Of a stretch of 22,704 bases of DNA, positions 1 through 7,615 are shown piece by piece. Where the stretch lies: contig CAZOPF010000090.1 in NCBI GenBank assembly GCA_964581605.1, positions 1 to 22,704 of the forward strand, read 5' to 3'. The stretch is from CAADGU01 sp964581605 (GTDB lineage Bacteria; Chloroflexota; Anaerolineae; Promineifilales; Promineifilaceae). The notes beneath the pieces were generated by a model that was not told the origin of the DNA, did no database searches, and saw only the letters and a program-made list of their open reading frames with translations. Position 1 is the stretch's first letter. The number at the start of each line of letters is the position of its first letter. The translations under genes were made by a program, and so were the position numbers.

Positions 1-10
1 CCTTACGCCT

Positions 11-1240
11 ATGACACGCCGATTTGTCTGTATTGTCTTTTTGTTGGTGATGGTGGCGTGTACGCAATCGCCCGAACCGGCTGCCACCCCCATACCATTG
101 CCAACAGCGACGACGGCGGCTACGGCCGTGCCTCCCACACTCCCCCCGCCCATCCTCACCATCAACAACACCCCCGTACCCTCGCCTACGCCTGGTTTAC
201 CCGCCGGGCACTTTTTTCGCTCCCCCGAATACGGCGTCCATCTCTCCCAATGGTGGCATGTGGATGATGTGCTGCCGCATGACCTGGAGATGACGCGGGA
301 GATGGGTTTTGGCTGGGTGAAACACAATTTCCCCTGGCGGGACGTTGAGGGCCATGCCAAAGGGGAGTACGATTGGTACCGCACGGATCGGATTGTGGAG
401 CAGGTGGATGAGGCGGGGCTGAAGCTGTTGGTGCGCCTGGATCACCAGCCACTCTGGTCAGTGCGGGCGCTGCCGGATGAATTGATCCGCGCCAACCAGC
501 CGCCGGTGGATTACCAGGATTTTGGCGACTTTTGTTATACACTCGCGGAAAGGTACAAGGGGCGGATTCATGCCTACCAGGTGTGGAACGAGCCGAACCT
601 GAGCCGGGAATGGGGCGACCAGCCACCCAATCCGGCCGAATACACGGAATTATTGAAGCTGTGTTACGAAGGGATTAAAGCGGCCGATCCGCAGGCGATA
701 GTTGTTTCCGCCGGTTTAGCGCCGACGGGCACACTGCCGCCAGACGCGATGCCGGACACTGATTTTTTGCAAGGGATGTATGATGCCGGGGCGGCCGCTT
801 ATTTTGATGTGTTGGGGCTGAATGCGCCGGGTTATAAAGCCCCGCCAGAAACGTCGCCAGAGGAAGGACTGAACGAGGAATGGGGTGGCGGCCGTTGGTT
901 TGTGTTTCGCCATGTGGAAGATATGCGCGATATTATGGTGGTGAACGGGGATGAAAATAAGCAGGTCGTTTTGCTGGAAATGGGCTGGATGGTGCGGCAG
1001 GAGTTCCACCCCAGTTACACCTGGCATGGCGTAACGGAACAAGAGCAGGCGGAATATCTGGCAGGCGCGTACCAATGGGCACAGGCACATTGGCGACCCT
1101 GGATCGGCCTGATGACGACGATTTATATGGCGGACGCTGACTGGCAGCCGGCGCAACATGAACAATACTGGTGGTCTATCATCTTGCCCGATGGTACACC
1201 CCGCCCGGCTTATGAGGCGCTGCGTTTGATGGAGAAGTAG
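11..1240 (+). CDS. Secreted lipoprotein, clan GH-A glycoside hydrolase-like (GH39/cellulase-type fold)
   Basis: Predicted surface lipoprotein of 409 residues with a TIM-barrel glycosidase domain. Residues 1-17 form a signal peptide ending in a lipobox (VMVAC, lipidated Cys17). Residues 18-65 are a Pro/Thr/Ala-rich linker that would hold the enzyme off the membrane. The barrel covers about 70-405. VWNEPN places Glu194 in the usual clan GH-A acid/base motif, and LLEMGW places Glu323 as the likely nucleophile at the end of a later strand. Both residues and their spacing fit a retaining glycosidase. The substrate cannot be read from sequence; extracellular polysaccharide is a reasonable guess. 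The ATG is 11 bases from the window edge, so upstream control is not visible. The next gene starts 65 bp downstream across a heptad hairpin. The fold call is firm, the exact GH family is not. Confidence 0.8.
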   Translation: MTRRFVCIVFLLVMVACTQSPEPAATPIPLPTATTAATAVPPTLPPPILTINNTPVPSPTPGLPAGHFFRSPEYGVHLSQWWHVDDVLPHDLEMTREMGFGWVKHNFPWRDVEGHAKGEYDWYRTDRIVEQVDEAGLKLLVRLDHQPLWSVRALPDELIRANQPPVDYQDFGDFCYTLAERYKGRIHAYQVWNEPNLSREWGDQPPNPAEYTELLKLCYEGIKAADPQAIVVSAGLAPTGTLPPDAMPDTDFLQGMYDAGAAAYFDVLGLNAPGYKAPPETSPEEGLNEEWGGGRWFVFRHVEDMRDIMVVNGDENKQVVLLEMGWMVRQEFHPSYTWHGVTEQEQAEYLAGAYQWAQAHWRPWIGLMTTIYMADADWQPAQHEQYWWSIILPDGTPRPAYEALRLMEK

Positions 1241-1242
1241 CG

Positions 1243-1296
1243 GCAAGTTGCAGGTTGCAGGTGGCAAGTAAGAGCTGCAACTTGCAACTTGCCACC
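1243..1296. repeat. Heptad-repeat hairpin between two genes
   Basis: The left arm is three to four copies of a 7-bp unit (GCAAGTT, GCAGGTT, GCAGGTG, GCAAGTA). The right arm is the reverse complement of the same unit (CTTGCAA repeated). Arms 1243-1260 and 1275-1292 pair over 18 bp with one mismatch around a 14-base loop; an alternative pairing joins 1260-1269 with 1287-1296. There is no T-tract, so it is not a standard terminator. It directly precedes the start of the CopD-like gene. Confidence 0.85.
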
Positions 1297-1305
1297 GGCA
1301 ATCTC

Positions 1306-1800
1306 ATGTTTTGGATTCTCGTTTTCTCTTACTGGATTCATTTGCTGGCTACGGCCGTGTGGCTGGTGAGTGTGGTGGTGATGGCAGGTACGGCCGTGCC
1401 CGCCTTTCGTCAGCAGCAAGTGGCTGAAAATAGCTGGCTGGCAGTGCAAAAACGGCTGCTGCCCTGGGCCAATCTCAGCCTGGTGCTGCTGCTGCTGACT
1501 GGCTTTGTGCAGATGACCAACGATAGTAATTACAGCGGCTTTCTGGTGTTTGATGGCGTCTGGGCCTGGGCAATGTTGGTCAAACATATCCTCTTTTTGG
1601 TGGTGCTGGCGGTGGCGGCGTATTGGCAATTTGGCTACTTCCCGGCGGTGGAGCGCACGGCCGTGCGTGCTGCCAAAAAACCCCAACTGGCGCAAGCGGA
1701 ACAAGGCAAACTGGCCCGCCGCGAAAAACGCCTGCTTTGGCTGAATCTGGCCTGCGCGGTATGGATTTTGTTTTGCACGGCCGTGCTGACGGCCGTGTAA
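1306..1800 (+). CDS. CopD-like four-helix membrane protein
   Basis: Integral membrane protein of 164 residues with four predicted helices: about 3-30, 48-68, 80-105 and 140-163. The opening pattern (YWIHLLATAVWLVSVVVM) and the overall layout resemble the CopD/copper-export domain family, in which members sit in the membrane and may handle copper or haem. A Lys/Arg/Glu-rich segment of about 30 residues separates helices 3 and 4 and is probably cytoplasmic. I chose the ATG at 1306 because the in-frame ATG at 1255 would make the N-terminus out of the heptad hairpin. No clear ribosome binding site precedes it. Two ACGGCCGT words lie 12 bp apart at the 3' end (1777-1784 and 1789-1796), giving the Thr-Ala-Val tail. 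Function is inferred from family resemblance only. Confidence 0.6.
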   Translation: MFWILVFSYWIHLLATAVWLVSVVVMAGTAVPAFRQQQVAENSWLAVQKRLLPWANLSLVLLLLTGFVQMTNDSNYSGFLVFDGVWAWAMLVKHILFLVVLAVAAYWQFGYFPAVERTAVRAAKKPQLAQAEQGKLARREKRLLWLNLACAVWILFCTAVLTAV

Positions 1801-1813
1801 CTACCTGACAGCT

Positions 1814-2167
1814 TTATTCTTCCCCCTCTAGATAGCGTTTGAGAGCAACGGCCGTGTTGGTGCGGGCGTCTTTGGCCGTGAAGAGCAGGGTGATACGGTC
1901 GCCAACGGCTTCTTGGAAGAGGCGGGTCACGGCCGTGCTGTTGTCATCAAGTTCGGCATGATAACTTTCTACAAAGTCGTCCCATTTCTCCCGGTCATCG
2001 CGGAACCACTTTTGCAGGCGCGGGCTGGGAGCAATTTCGCCCAGCCACAGATCAACCCGCGCCGATTCTCGCGTCATGCCCGGTGGTAGTTGCCGGTCTA
2101 CCAGCACCCGAAAGCCATCTTCCGCCACCGGTTCAAGGTAAATAGATTTGATATGTAAGGAGATCAT
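1814..2167 (-). CDS. DUF488 family protein (YeaO-like)
   Basis: Small soluble protein of 117 residues. It shows the DUF488/YeaO layout: an N-terminal strand, the RVLVDR motif (about 20-25), a WLGEIAPSP segment (about 42-50), and a C-terminal TLLFTAKD...ALKRYLE region. The family is widespread and its biochemical role is not settled. Most relatives have DRLWPRG; here the segment is DRQLPPG, so the usual Trp and Arg are changed. The start is fixed by alignment with the family N-terminus. It begins 8 bp after the vapC stop on the same strand and lacks its own ribosome binding site, so it is probably read as the third gene of the toxin-antitoxin operon. Unlike vapBC it contains ACGGCCGT words, so the pair may have inserted upstream of a resident gene. 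Confidence 0.8.
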   Translation of the reverse strand: MISLHIKSIYLEPVAEDGFRVLVDRQLPPGMTRESARVDLWLGEIAPSPRLQKWFRDDREKWDDFVESYHAELDDNSTAVTRLFQEAVGDRITLLFTAKDARTNTAVALKRYLEGEE

Positions 2168-2175
2168 GAATTGGT

Positions 2176-2574
2176 TTACATCCAGATTTGGGGAATGGCA
2201 TAAGCCTGCATTATTTGATCCTGCGTTACCAGAATCAGGTTATTGTGCTTTGCCTGAGCGAGCAATAAGCGGTCAAAGGGGTCTTTATGATGAGGCGGCA
2301 GCAATGTTGAGTCAATCATTTCTGTGGCGGAGGGGTTAATCAGTTGGATATTTGTCTGGCTCAAGAGTTCATTTTTCCAGGCATGGATGTCCAAAATGGC
2401 TAATCTACCTTTCTGAACTAAAAAAGCAATTTCCCAAAAGGTAATGGCCGAGACATATAAGGCACCTTGTTGTGCTTGTCTATCGAAAAAGGCCATGAAC
2501 GCTTCGGATACGGTGGTTTTGTTCGTCCAGAAAACAAGGGCGTGGGTATCCAACAAATAGGCTTCTTGTTTCAC
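2176..2574 (-). CDS. vapC: VapC-type PIN-domain toxin
   Basis: PIN-domain ribonuclease toxin of 132 residues, the normal size. The acidic metal-binding residues are visible: Asp9 in LLDTHA, Glu48 in FWEIA, Asp101 in KDPFDRLL, and Asp119 in VTQD. Relatives cleave RNA (tRNA, rRNA or mRNA); the target here is unknown. I chose the GTG at 2574, not the upstream ATG at 2589. GTG overlaps the antitoxin stop as GTGA and is preceded by a strong GGGAGGGG ribosome binding site at the right distance. Overlapping stop and start implies translational coupling to the antitoxin. Base composition is more AT-rich than the neighbours and there is no ACGGCCGT word, which suggests transfer. Confidence 0.9.
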   Translation of the reverse strand: MKQEAYLLDTHALVFWTNKTTVSEAFMAFFDRQAQQGALYVSAITFWEIAFLVQKGRLAILDIHAWKNELLSQTNIQLINPSATEMIDSTLLPPHHKDPFDRLLLAQAKHNNLILVTQDQIMQAYAIPQIWM

Positions 2575-2798
2575 GCATACCCCTCCCAAATATCATCTAT
2601 AGGTTGCATAAATTCTTCAGGCGAAACCAGGAGTTCCGGTGTGATTTTCATGTTATCGCGCCAATTAGTTTGGTCAACCGGGATCAGGCGGGCTACTTCC
2701 TGACTGTTGCGCTGGATAATGATGATCTCGCCGCTAGCCGCTTTGTCTAAATACTCAAATAAATGTTTTCTAAAATCCGTCGCCGATACTTTAATCAT
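2571..2798 (-). CDS. Phd/YefM-type antitoxin of the VapC pair
   Basis: Antitoxin of 75 residues. Residues 1-45 form the Phd/YefM DNA-binding and dimerisation fold (starts MIKVSATDFRKHL, with the GEIIIIQRNSQEVARLIPV strand-turn). Residues 50-75 form an acidic C-terminal tail that would wrap the toxin's active site. Proteins of this kind bind the toxin and repress their own promoter. The ATG at 2798 has GGGAG about 10 bases upstream. The stop overlaps the vapC GTG by four bases. Two TGTACA palindromes lie 16-44 bp upstream of the start and are the obvious operator. Confidence 0.88.
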   Translation of the reverse strand: MIKVSATDFRKHLFEYLDKAASGEIIIIQRNSQEVARLIPVDQTNWRDNMKITPELLVSPEEFMQPIDDIWEGYA

Positions 2799-2813
2799 GG
2801 CTGTTATGCTCCC

Positions 2814-2842
2814 GTATGTACATACTTATAAAATGATGTACA
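2814..2842 (-). promoter_or_regulatory. Paired TGTACA operator and promoter region of the toxin-antitoxin operon
   Basis: Two palindromes share the core ATGTACAT: a perfect 12-bp palindrome GTATGTACATAC at 2814-2825, and ATGTACAT at 2835-2842. Their centres are 19 bp apart, about two helical turns, so two antitoxin dimers could sit on one face. Between them on the minus strand lies TATAAG, a possible -10 element, so bound protein would block RNA polymerase. The surrounding 83-bp gap (2799-2881) is AT-rich. Operator role is inferred from position and symmetry. Confidence 0.65.
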
Positions 2843-2881
2843 TATCTTATTCATCAATAAGCGTCGTGTCAATAGCACCAA

Positions 2882-3622
2882 TCACTGGCGCACTCCCTCA
2901 TGTGCCTGGCGCAGCCAGTCAATCAGTTCTGTATCAATATCAGTGGGGGTTGTTAGGGCGACTTTGTGTGTCACCTGGCCGCTGCCAAAGCTGCCAGCAG
3001 CCTGCAAACGGGGCGTCGGTTCCACGCCGGGCAGCTTGATACCTACATCCAGGCGGTTTTTGGTGGTGGGTTGGAGGATGCCGAATTGTTTTCCTTTTTG
3101 CATGGAGACATAGGTTTTGCGGATGCCAAATTGGATGGCAGGGTCAATGTTGCTGAGTACGGCCGTCACCTGTTCATAAATCGGCCATAACTGCTCTTTG
3201 CCTTTGTACTGCGCTTTGATTTTCTCTTCTTCGGTCAATGCCGGGGCGAAACGGACGGCCGCCCAGGTATCATCAATGGCGATCATGGAGACGCCTTCCA
3301 GATGGGCGGTGTATACCTGCTGCCAGCCTTCATCGCGGGTTAGGTCGGTGTCTACCCCGGCGCTCTTTTTGGGGTAAGCGATCCAGAGTGCACCGCCCGG
3401 TTTGAGGGCGGTCACGGCCGTGTCAAAATGCCGGGCCAACTCGTGACTGTCTTGCACAAATAGTTGCACCAGGTTGCAGGTGTGGGGGACGGCCGTGTCC
3501 AGCATCACCGCTCCTTCCGGCAATTCCGCCAGCCGCGCCACAAATTCGGCCGGCGCATTCAACACCAAAATTTGCCAGCCAGGTTTAAGGCCATACTTCT
3601 TAATCAACACGGGATCAGTCAT
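2882..3622 (-). CDS. DUF3052-like plus DUF5655 two-domain protein
   Basis: Soluble protein of 246 residues in two parts. Residues 1-120 match the DUF3052 pattern: LKPGWQILVLNAPAEF at the start, LVQLFVQD in the middle, and LKPGGALWIAYPKK, which looks like a degenerate Rossmann/methyltransferase-type core. Residues 135-246 match DUF5655: IRKTYVSMQKGKQFGILQP, LDVGIKLPG, then a THKVAL strand and the ELIDWLRQAHE helix. Neither domain has an established activity. The ATG at 3622 is preceded by AGGGGGT at good spacing. It starts 18 bp after the stop of the SulP gene on the same strand, so the two are probably cotranscribed. Confidence 0.75.
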   Translation of the reverse strand: MTDPVLIKKYGLKPGWQILVLNAPAEFVARLAELPEGAVMLDTAVPHTCNLVQLFVQDSHELARHFDTAVTALKPGGALWIAYPKKSAGVDTDLTRDEGWQQVYTAHLEGVSMIAIDDTWAAVRFAPALTEEEKIKAQYKGKEQLWPIYEQVTAVLSNIDPAIQFGIRKTYVSMQKGKQFGILQPTTKNRLDVGIKLPGVEPTPRLQAAGSFGSGQVTHKVALTTPTDIDTELIDWLRQAHEGVRQ

Positions 3623-3640
3623 GTTCTACCCCCTATTGTG

Positions 3641-5353
3641 CTATTGCGCCTCATCTTCGGCCATCTCGGTCACTTGCCCCATTGTTTCGGCAAAGGGTGT
3701 TACCATGACAGCTTCGACGATGCCGGGTACGGCCTTGTCCGTCACTTCCTCCGGTTTAGCCAGCCGCGCTCCTAATGCCGTAATGGCCCGGTCGGTACTC
3801 CAGAAAACCCGCTCCGGCCCAATTTCTTCGAGAAATCCCGTGCGCCGCAACAGCGTTTCCACTCGCGTATCCATCGAAGTCAGCAGCAAATCGCCGCCGC
3901 CTTTCTGTTGGCGATGATACAGTTCGCGCAACACGTCCACACCAGTCGCATCAGCTAAAGGTACGCCCCGAATCGAGAGAATGAGTACCGTACCCGGCCC
4001 GTCATGCGCATCCACAAATTCCAGCAGTCGCCGTGCGGCCGCAAAAAAGAGCGGGCCACTCAGATAATACACAGCTACATCATGGTCGGGGTGCGCCAGA
4101 GGCGTGGCGGCCGTTGGCAATCGTTCCGCTTCCACGGGCCGCCGCGTAATCTGCAAAACGCTCATCTGGGCCATGAAAATGAGGGTGCTGATGCCAAAAC
4201 CAATCAAAATCGCCTGGGTCAAATCCAATAAGACCGTCGCTGCCAGCGTCACCAGAAAAGCGATGACAGCATGTTTGAGCCGGTAATGAAAGTAGAAACG
4301 GATGGTGTGCCACTCATTCATGCGCCAGGCTGTCACCATCAACACCCCGGCCAGAGCAGCCAGGGGAATATGCCCGATCAGACTGCCCAACAACAAGGCC
4401 ATCACCAGCAGCGCCAGCCCGTGAATGATGGGGGTGAGCCGGGTAACGCCGCCGCTTTTCACGCCCACACTGGTACGGGCGATAGCGGCTGTTGCGGGGA
4501 CGCCGCCAAAAAAGGGGATGACGATATTCCCGATGCCCTGCGCCACCAATTCAATGTTGTTGTGCAGGCGAATGCCCGTCATATTCCCGGCCACTGCGCC
4601 GCAGAGCAGGCTTTCAATGGCCCCTAAAGCGGCGATAGACATGGCCGGGATGATCAGGTCTGGCACATTGGCCCAGGGGATGTTGCCCAGGTGCAGACGA
4701 TTTTCCAAAACGATGGTGCGCGGAATCGTGCCGATTATCGGCACATCCCAACCTGCCAGAAGAACAACAACGGTGGCGATGATGATGCCCAACAGTGAGC
4801 CGGGGATACGTTGACCGGCTTTGAATCGGGGCCAGAGAATCATCACCAGCATGACCAAAACGGCCGTGACCACTGCCTGATAATTGGGCGTAATCTGGTG
4901 CAAAGCATAATAATGCATCTTTTCGATGATGTTTTCTGCAGGGGGGGTCTGGATGCCCAGGAAGTTGTCAATTTGCCCCAGAGCAATGATGATGGCGATG
5001 CCGCTGGTGAAACCGGCGATTACGGGGCTGGGGATGAGCGCCACCACTCGCCCCAAACGGAAAACTCCCAGCAACAAGATCATGACCCCGGCCAGCACCC
5101 CGGCAATCCAGACACCTTCTAACCCGTAGCGGGTGGACAGGACAATGAGAACGGCCGACATGGCCCCGGTTGGCCCGGAGATTTGGTAGGGAGCGCCGCC
5201 CACTGTAGCAATGAGCAGCCCGGCGAGCACGGCCGTGACCAACCCCGCCGCTGCATCTGCCCCTGACGCCACGCCAAAAGCCAGCGCCAACGGTAAGGCT
5301 ACGGCCGCGACCGTAATTCCCGCCAGAAAATCTTTTTGAAATGACGAGCGGTT
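3641..5353 (-). CDS. SulP family anion transporter with STAS domain (5' end lost in assembly gap)
   Basis: C-terminal 570 residues of a SulP (SLC26-like) secondary transporter; relatives carry sulfate, bicarbonate or other anions across the inner membrane. The visible protein starts just before the first conserved helix (FLAGITVAAVALPLALAFG) and contains about 11-12 hydrophobic segments over the first 400 residues, including the SGPTGAMSAV motif. The cytoplasmic STAS domain follows (about 425-540), with ADATGVDVLREL in the position of the conserved loop. A roughly 30-residue acidic tail follows STAS. The substrate cannot be assigned. The start codon lies in the 100-N gap. Only a short N-terminus should be missing, since most relatives begin 10-30 residues before this point. 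Confidence 0.9.
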   Translation of the reverse strand, partial: NRSSFQKDFLAGITVAAVALPLALAFGVASGADAAAGLVTAVLAGLLIATVGGAPYQISGPTGAMSAVLIVLSTRYGLEGVWIAGVLAGVMILLLGVFRLGRVVALIPSPVIAGFTSGIAIIIALGQIDNFLGIQTPPAENIIEKMHYYALHQITPNYQAVVTAVLVMLVMILWPRFKAGQRIPGSLLGIIIATVVVLLAGWDVPIIGTIPRTIVLENRLHLGNIPWANVPDLIIPAMSIAALGAIESLLCGAVAGNMTGIRLHNNIELVAQGIGNIVIPFFGGVPATAAIARTSVGVKSGGVTRLTPIIHGLALLVMALLLGSLIGHIPLAALAGVLMVTAWRMNEWHTIRFYFHYRLKHAVIAFLVTLAATVLLDLTQAILIGFGISTLIFMAQMSVLQITRRPVEAERLPTAATPLAHPDHDVAVYYLSGPLFFAAARRLLEFVDAHDGPGTVLILSIRGVPLADATGVDVLRELYHRQQKGGGDLLLTSMDTRVETLLRRTGFLEEIGPERVFWSTDRAITALGARLAKPEEVTDKAVPGIVEAVMVTPFAETMGQVTEMAEDEAQ

Positions 5354-5453
5354 NNNNNNNNNNNNNNNNNNNNNNNNNNNNNNNNNNNNNNNNNNNNNNN
5401 NNNNNNNNNNNNNNNNNNNNNNNNNNNNNNNNNNNNNNNNNNNNNNNNNNNNN
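5354..5453. other. Assembly gap (100 N) between SulP and YyaL genes
   Basis: Exactly 100 N, a conventional placeholder for unknown length. It hides the start of the SulP gene, the end of the YyaL gene and whatever separates them. Reading frames that run through it fuse the two genes artificially. Because the other gap in this window falls inside a repeat array, this one may also hide a hard-to-assemble repeat. Confidence 0.97.
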
Positions 5454-7485
5454 TCAACTGCTGCGCCAGCGCTTCTGGCATATTCACCGGCTGCTGGCAG
5501 ACGAAACGGCGGCAAACGTAGGCGGTGGCCCGGCTGTCGCGCTGCTCCCGGTTTGCCAGTAATGGAATCGTATCGCCAGTTTCGCCAACGGCAACCACCA
5601 GATGGGGCCGGTAGTAGGCAAAAACGGTCGCGATGAGTGCCTGGGTGTCAGGCGCATCTGGCTGGCCGATGATGGCGACTTCTTGCGGTTCGCCGGTGAT
5701 GAATTGGGCGGCGATGAGCCATTGGGCGAAGGCGTTGGGGTGTTGCAGCAGGGGGCCGTAGAGGGCAGAGACGGCCGTTTCCGCCACATCCCCATACAAC
5801 CCTTCACCGGTGTACAGGTTCAGCCGCAGCAGCACCAGCGCGGCCAGGGCGTTGCCGCTGGGGATGGCATTATCCTGCACATCTTTGGGGCGGTGGATCA
5901 GGGCTTCGTGGTCATCGGACGTGTCAAAAAAGCCACCGTGTTCGGCATCCAGGAAGCGGGTGAGCATGGTATCTGCCAGTTGCCGCGCCCAGGTGAACCA
6001 TTTGTCGTCAAAGGTGTTTTGGTAAAGCGCCAGCAGGCCGTCGGCCAGGAAGGCGTAATCTTCCAGGTAACCGTTCAAGCGGCCCAGGGGTTGGCCGGAT
6101 TTCCAGGTGCGCAATAGACGGCCGTCGGCCGTGTGCATCTTCCGGTACAAAAATTGGGCGTTTTGGGTGGCGACGGCCGTGTAATCTTCCCGTTTGAGCG
6201 CCCGCCCGGCTTCGGCAAAGGCAGCCAGCATCAACCCATTCCAGGCGGTCAGCACTTTGTCATCCAGGCCAGGTGGGATGCGTTGGGCGCGGGCGGCGAA
6301 CAGTTTTTGTTTGAGGGTGGCGATTTTGGCTTCGAGTACGGCCGTTTCTATCCCCATTTCTTGCGCCACCACTTCCGGCTCGCGGGGGATATGCAGAATG
6401 TTGACCTCCTCCCAATTGCCATGCTCCGTCACGCCAAAGTAGGCCATGAACAGGTCGGCGTCGTCACCCAGATGTTCGCGGATTTGCACGGCCGTCCACA
6501 CATAAAATTTGCCCTCTTCCCCTTCACTGTCGGCGTCATAGCTGCTGTAAAAACCGCCGCCGGCGTGCCGCATTTCGCGCGCCACAAAATCCAGTGTCTC
6601 CTCGACGATGCGCCGGTAAAGGGGTTTGCCGGTGATTTGCCAGGCGTGCAGATAGACCCGCGCCAGCAGCGCATTGTCGTAAAGCATCTTTTCAAAGTGG
6701 GGCACCAGCCAGTGGACATCGGTGGAGTAGCGAGCAAAACCGCCGCCTAACTGGTCATACAGGCCGCCGTAGGCCATCTTTTGCAATGTCAATTCGGCCA
6801 TGTGCAAGGCCATGCCGTCGCCGGTTTGCTGGTAATGGCGCAGCAAAAATTCCAGCGTCATGGAGGGCGGGAATTTGGGCGCGCCGCCAAACCCGCCCCG
6901 TTGTTTATCAAACTGGTTAAACAGGATGGAAGCGGCGCGGCTGAACATGCCGGGTTCTAACACGCCGGACTGTTTTTCCAGGGCGATGGTACGGCCGATA
7001 TGCTCGCCAATGTCGTCGGCCTGTTTTTCTACCACTTTGCGCTCTGTCTGCCACACCTGCACAATGCGCTGTAACAATTGCATGAAGGAGATCATGCCGT
7101 AGCGGGGGGTGGGAGGGAAGTAGGTGCCGCCGTAGAAGGGACGGCCGTCGGGCGTCAGAAATACCGTCATGGGCCAGCCGCCTTGCCCGGTAATGGCCAC
7201 GACGGCCTGCATGTAGATGCTGTCCAGGTCGGGGCGCTCTTCGCGGTCTACTTTGATGTTGATGAAGTGCTGGTTCATGTATACGGCCGTCGCCGCATCT
7301 TCAAAGCTCTCGTGGGCCATCACGTGGCACCAGTGGCAGGCGGCATAGCCGATGCTCAACAGGATCGGTTTGTCTTCGGCTTTGGCCTTTTGTAACGCTT
7401 CCTCACCCCAGGGATACCAGGCCACCGGGTTATCGGCGTGCTGGCGCAGGTAGGGGCTGGTTTCGTGGATTAGTTGGTTGGTCAT
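5454..7485 (-). CDS. YyaL/DUF255 family thioredoxin-fold protein (3' end in gap)
   Basis: Large soluble protein, 677 residues visible. Residues 1-165 are the DUF255 thioredoxin-like domain, with SPYLRQHADNPVAWYPWG and the CHWC redox motif (Cys50, Cys53). About 200-600 form an alpha/alpha barrel like that of glycosidases and N-acylglucosamine epimerases (FGGAPKFPP, DWLVPHFEKMLYDNA-like and YLEDYAFLADGL segments). The eukaryotic relative is SPATA20/Ssp411. Function is not well established; redox or sugar-linked roles have been suggested. The ATG at 7485 agrees with the family start. The last visible residues (AYVCRRFVCQQPVNMPEAL) match the usual end of the family, so only a few residues are lost in the gap. 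Confidence 0.92.
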
Positions 7486-7495
7486 TTGTTCTCCA

Positions 7496-7574
7496 GTGAG
7501 CGGTAAACAGTAAGCGGTGAGCGGTCAGCAGTGAGCAGTCCAGACTGCTTACTGCTCACTGCCTACTGCTCACT
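7496..7574. repeat. Heptad-repeat hairpin in a divergent intergenic region
   Basis: Seven 7-bp units in one orientation (GTGAGCG, GTAAACA, GTAAGCG, GTGAGCG, GTCAGCA, GTGAGCA, GTCCAGA) are followed by four units of the complementary kind (CTGCTTA, CTGCTCA, CTGCCTA, CTGCTCA). The two arms can pair over about 30 bp; the mismatches I saw are all transitions. It occupies most of the 130-bp space between the starts of the divergent YyaL and GT-C genes, where promoters would be expected. No convincing -10/-35 pair was found in the remaining bases. Confidence 0.85.
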
Positions 7575-7615
7575 CATTTGTCAGGTTGCCAGACGTGTGG
7601 GGATAATAACGCCAA

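Noticed and set aside
1243..1296. Rho-independent terminator after the glycosidase gene
   Set aside because: There is no T-run on either side, and the structure belongs to the heptad-array type seen elsewhere, including inside genes.
1210..1704. Long minus-strand frame over the CopD-like gene
   Set aside because: No domain; it reads the hairpin and the reverse of a membrane protein. The plus-strand protein has coherent helices.
3641..5515. A single 624-residue frame from the SulP gene through the first N gap
   Set aside because: The residues beyond 5454 belong to the antisense or shifted reading of yyaL; the join exists only because N codons are read as open.
5299..7485. YyaL frame continuing through the gap into TARHFKKIFWREL
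   Set aside because: After the gap it reads the SulP gene in the wrong frame; the gap length is arbitrary.
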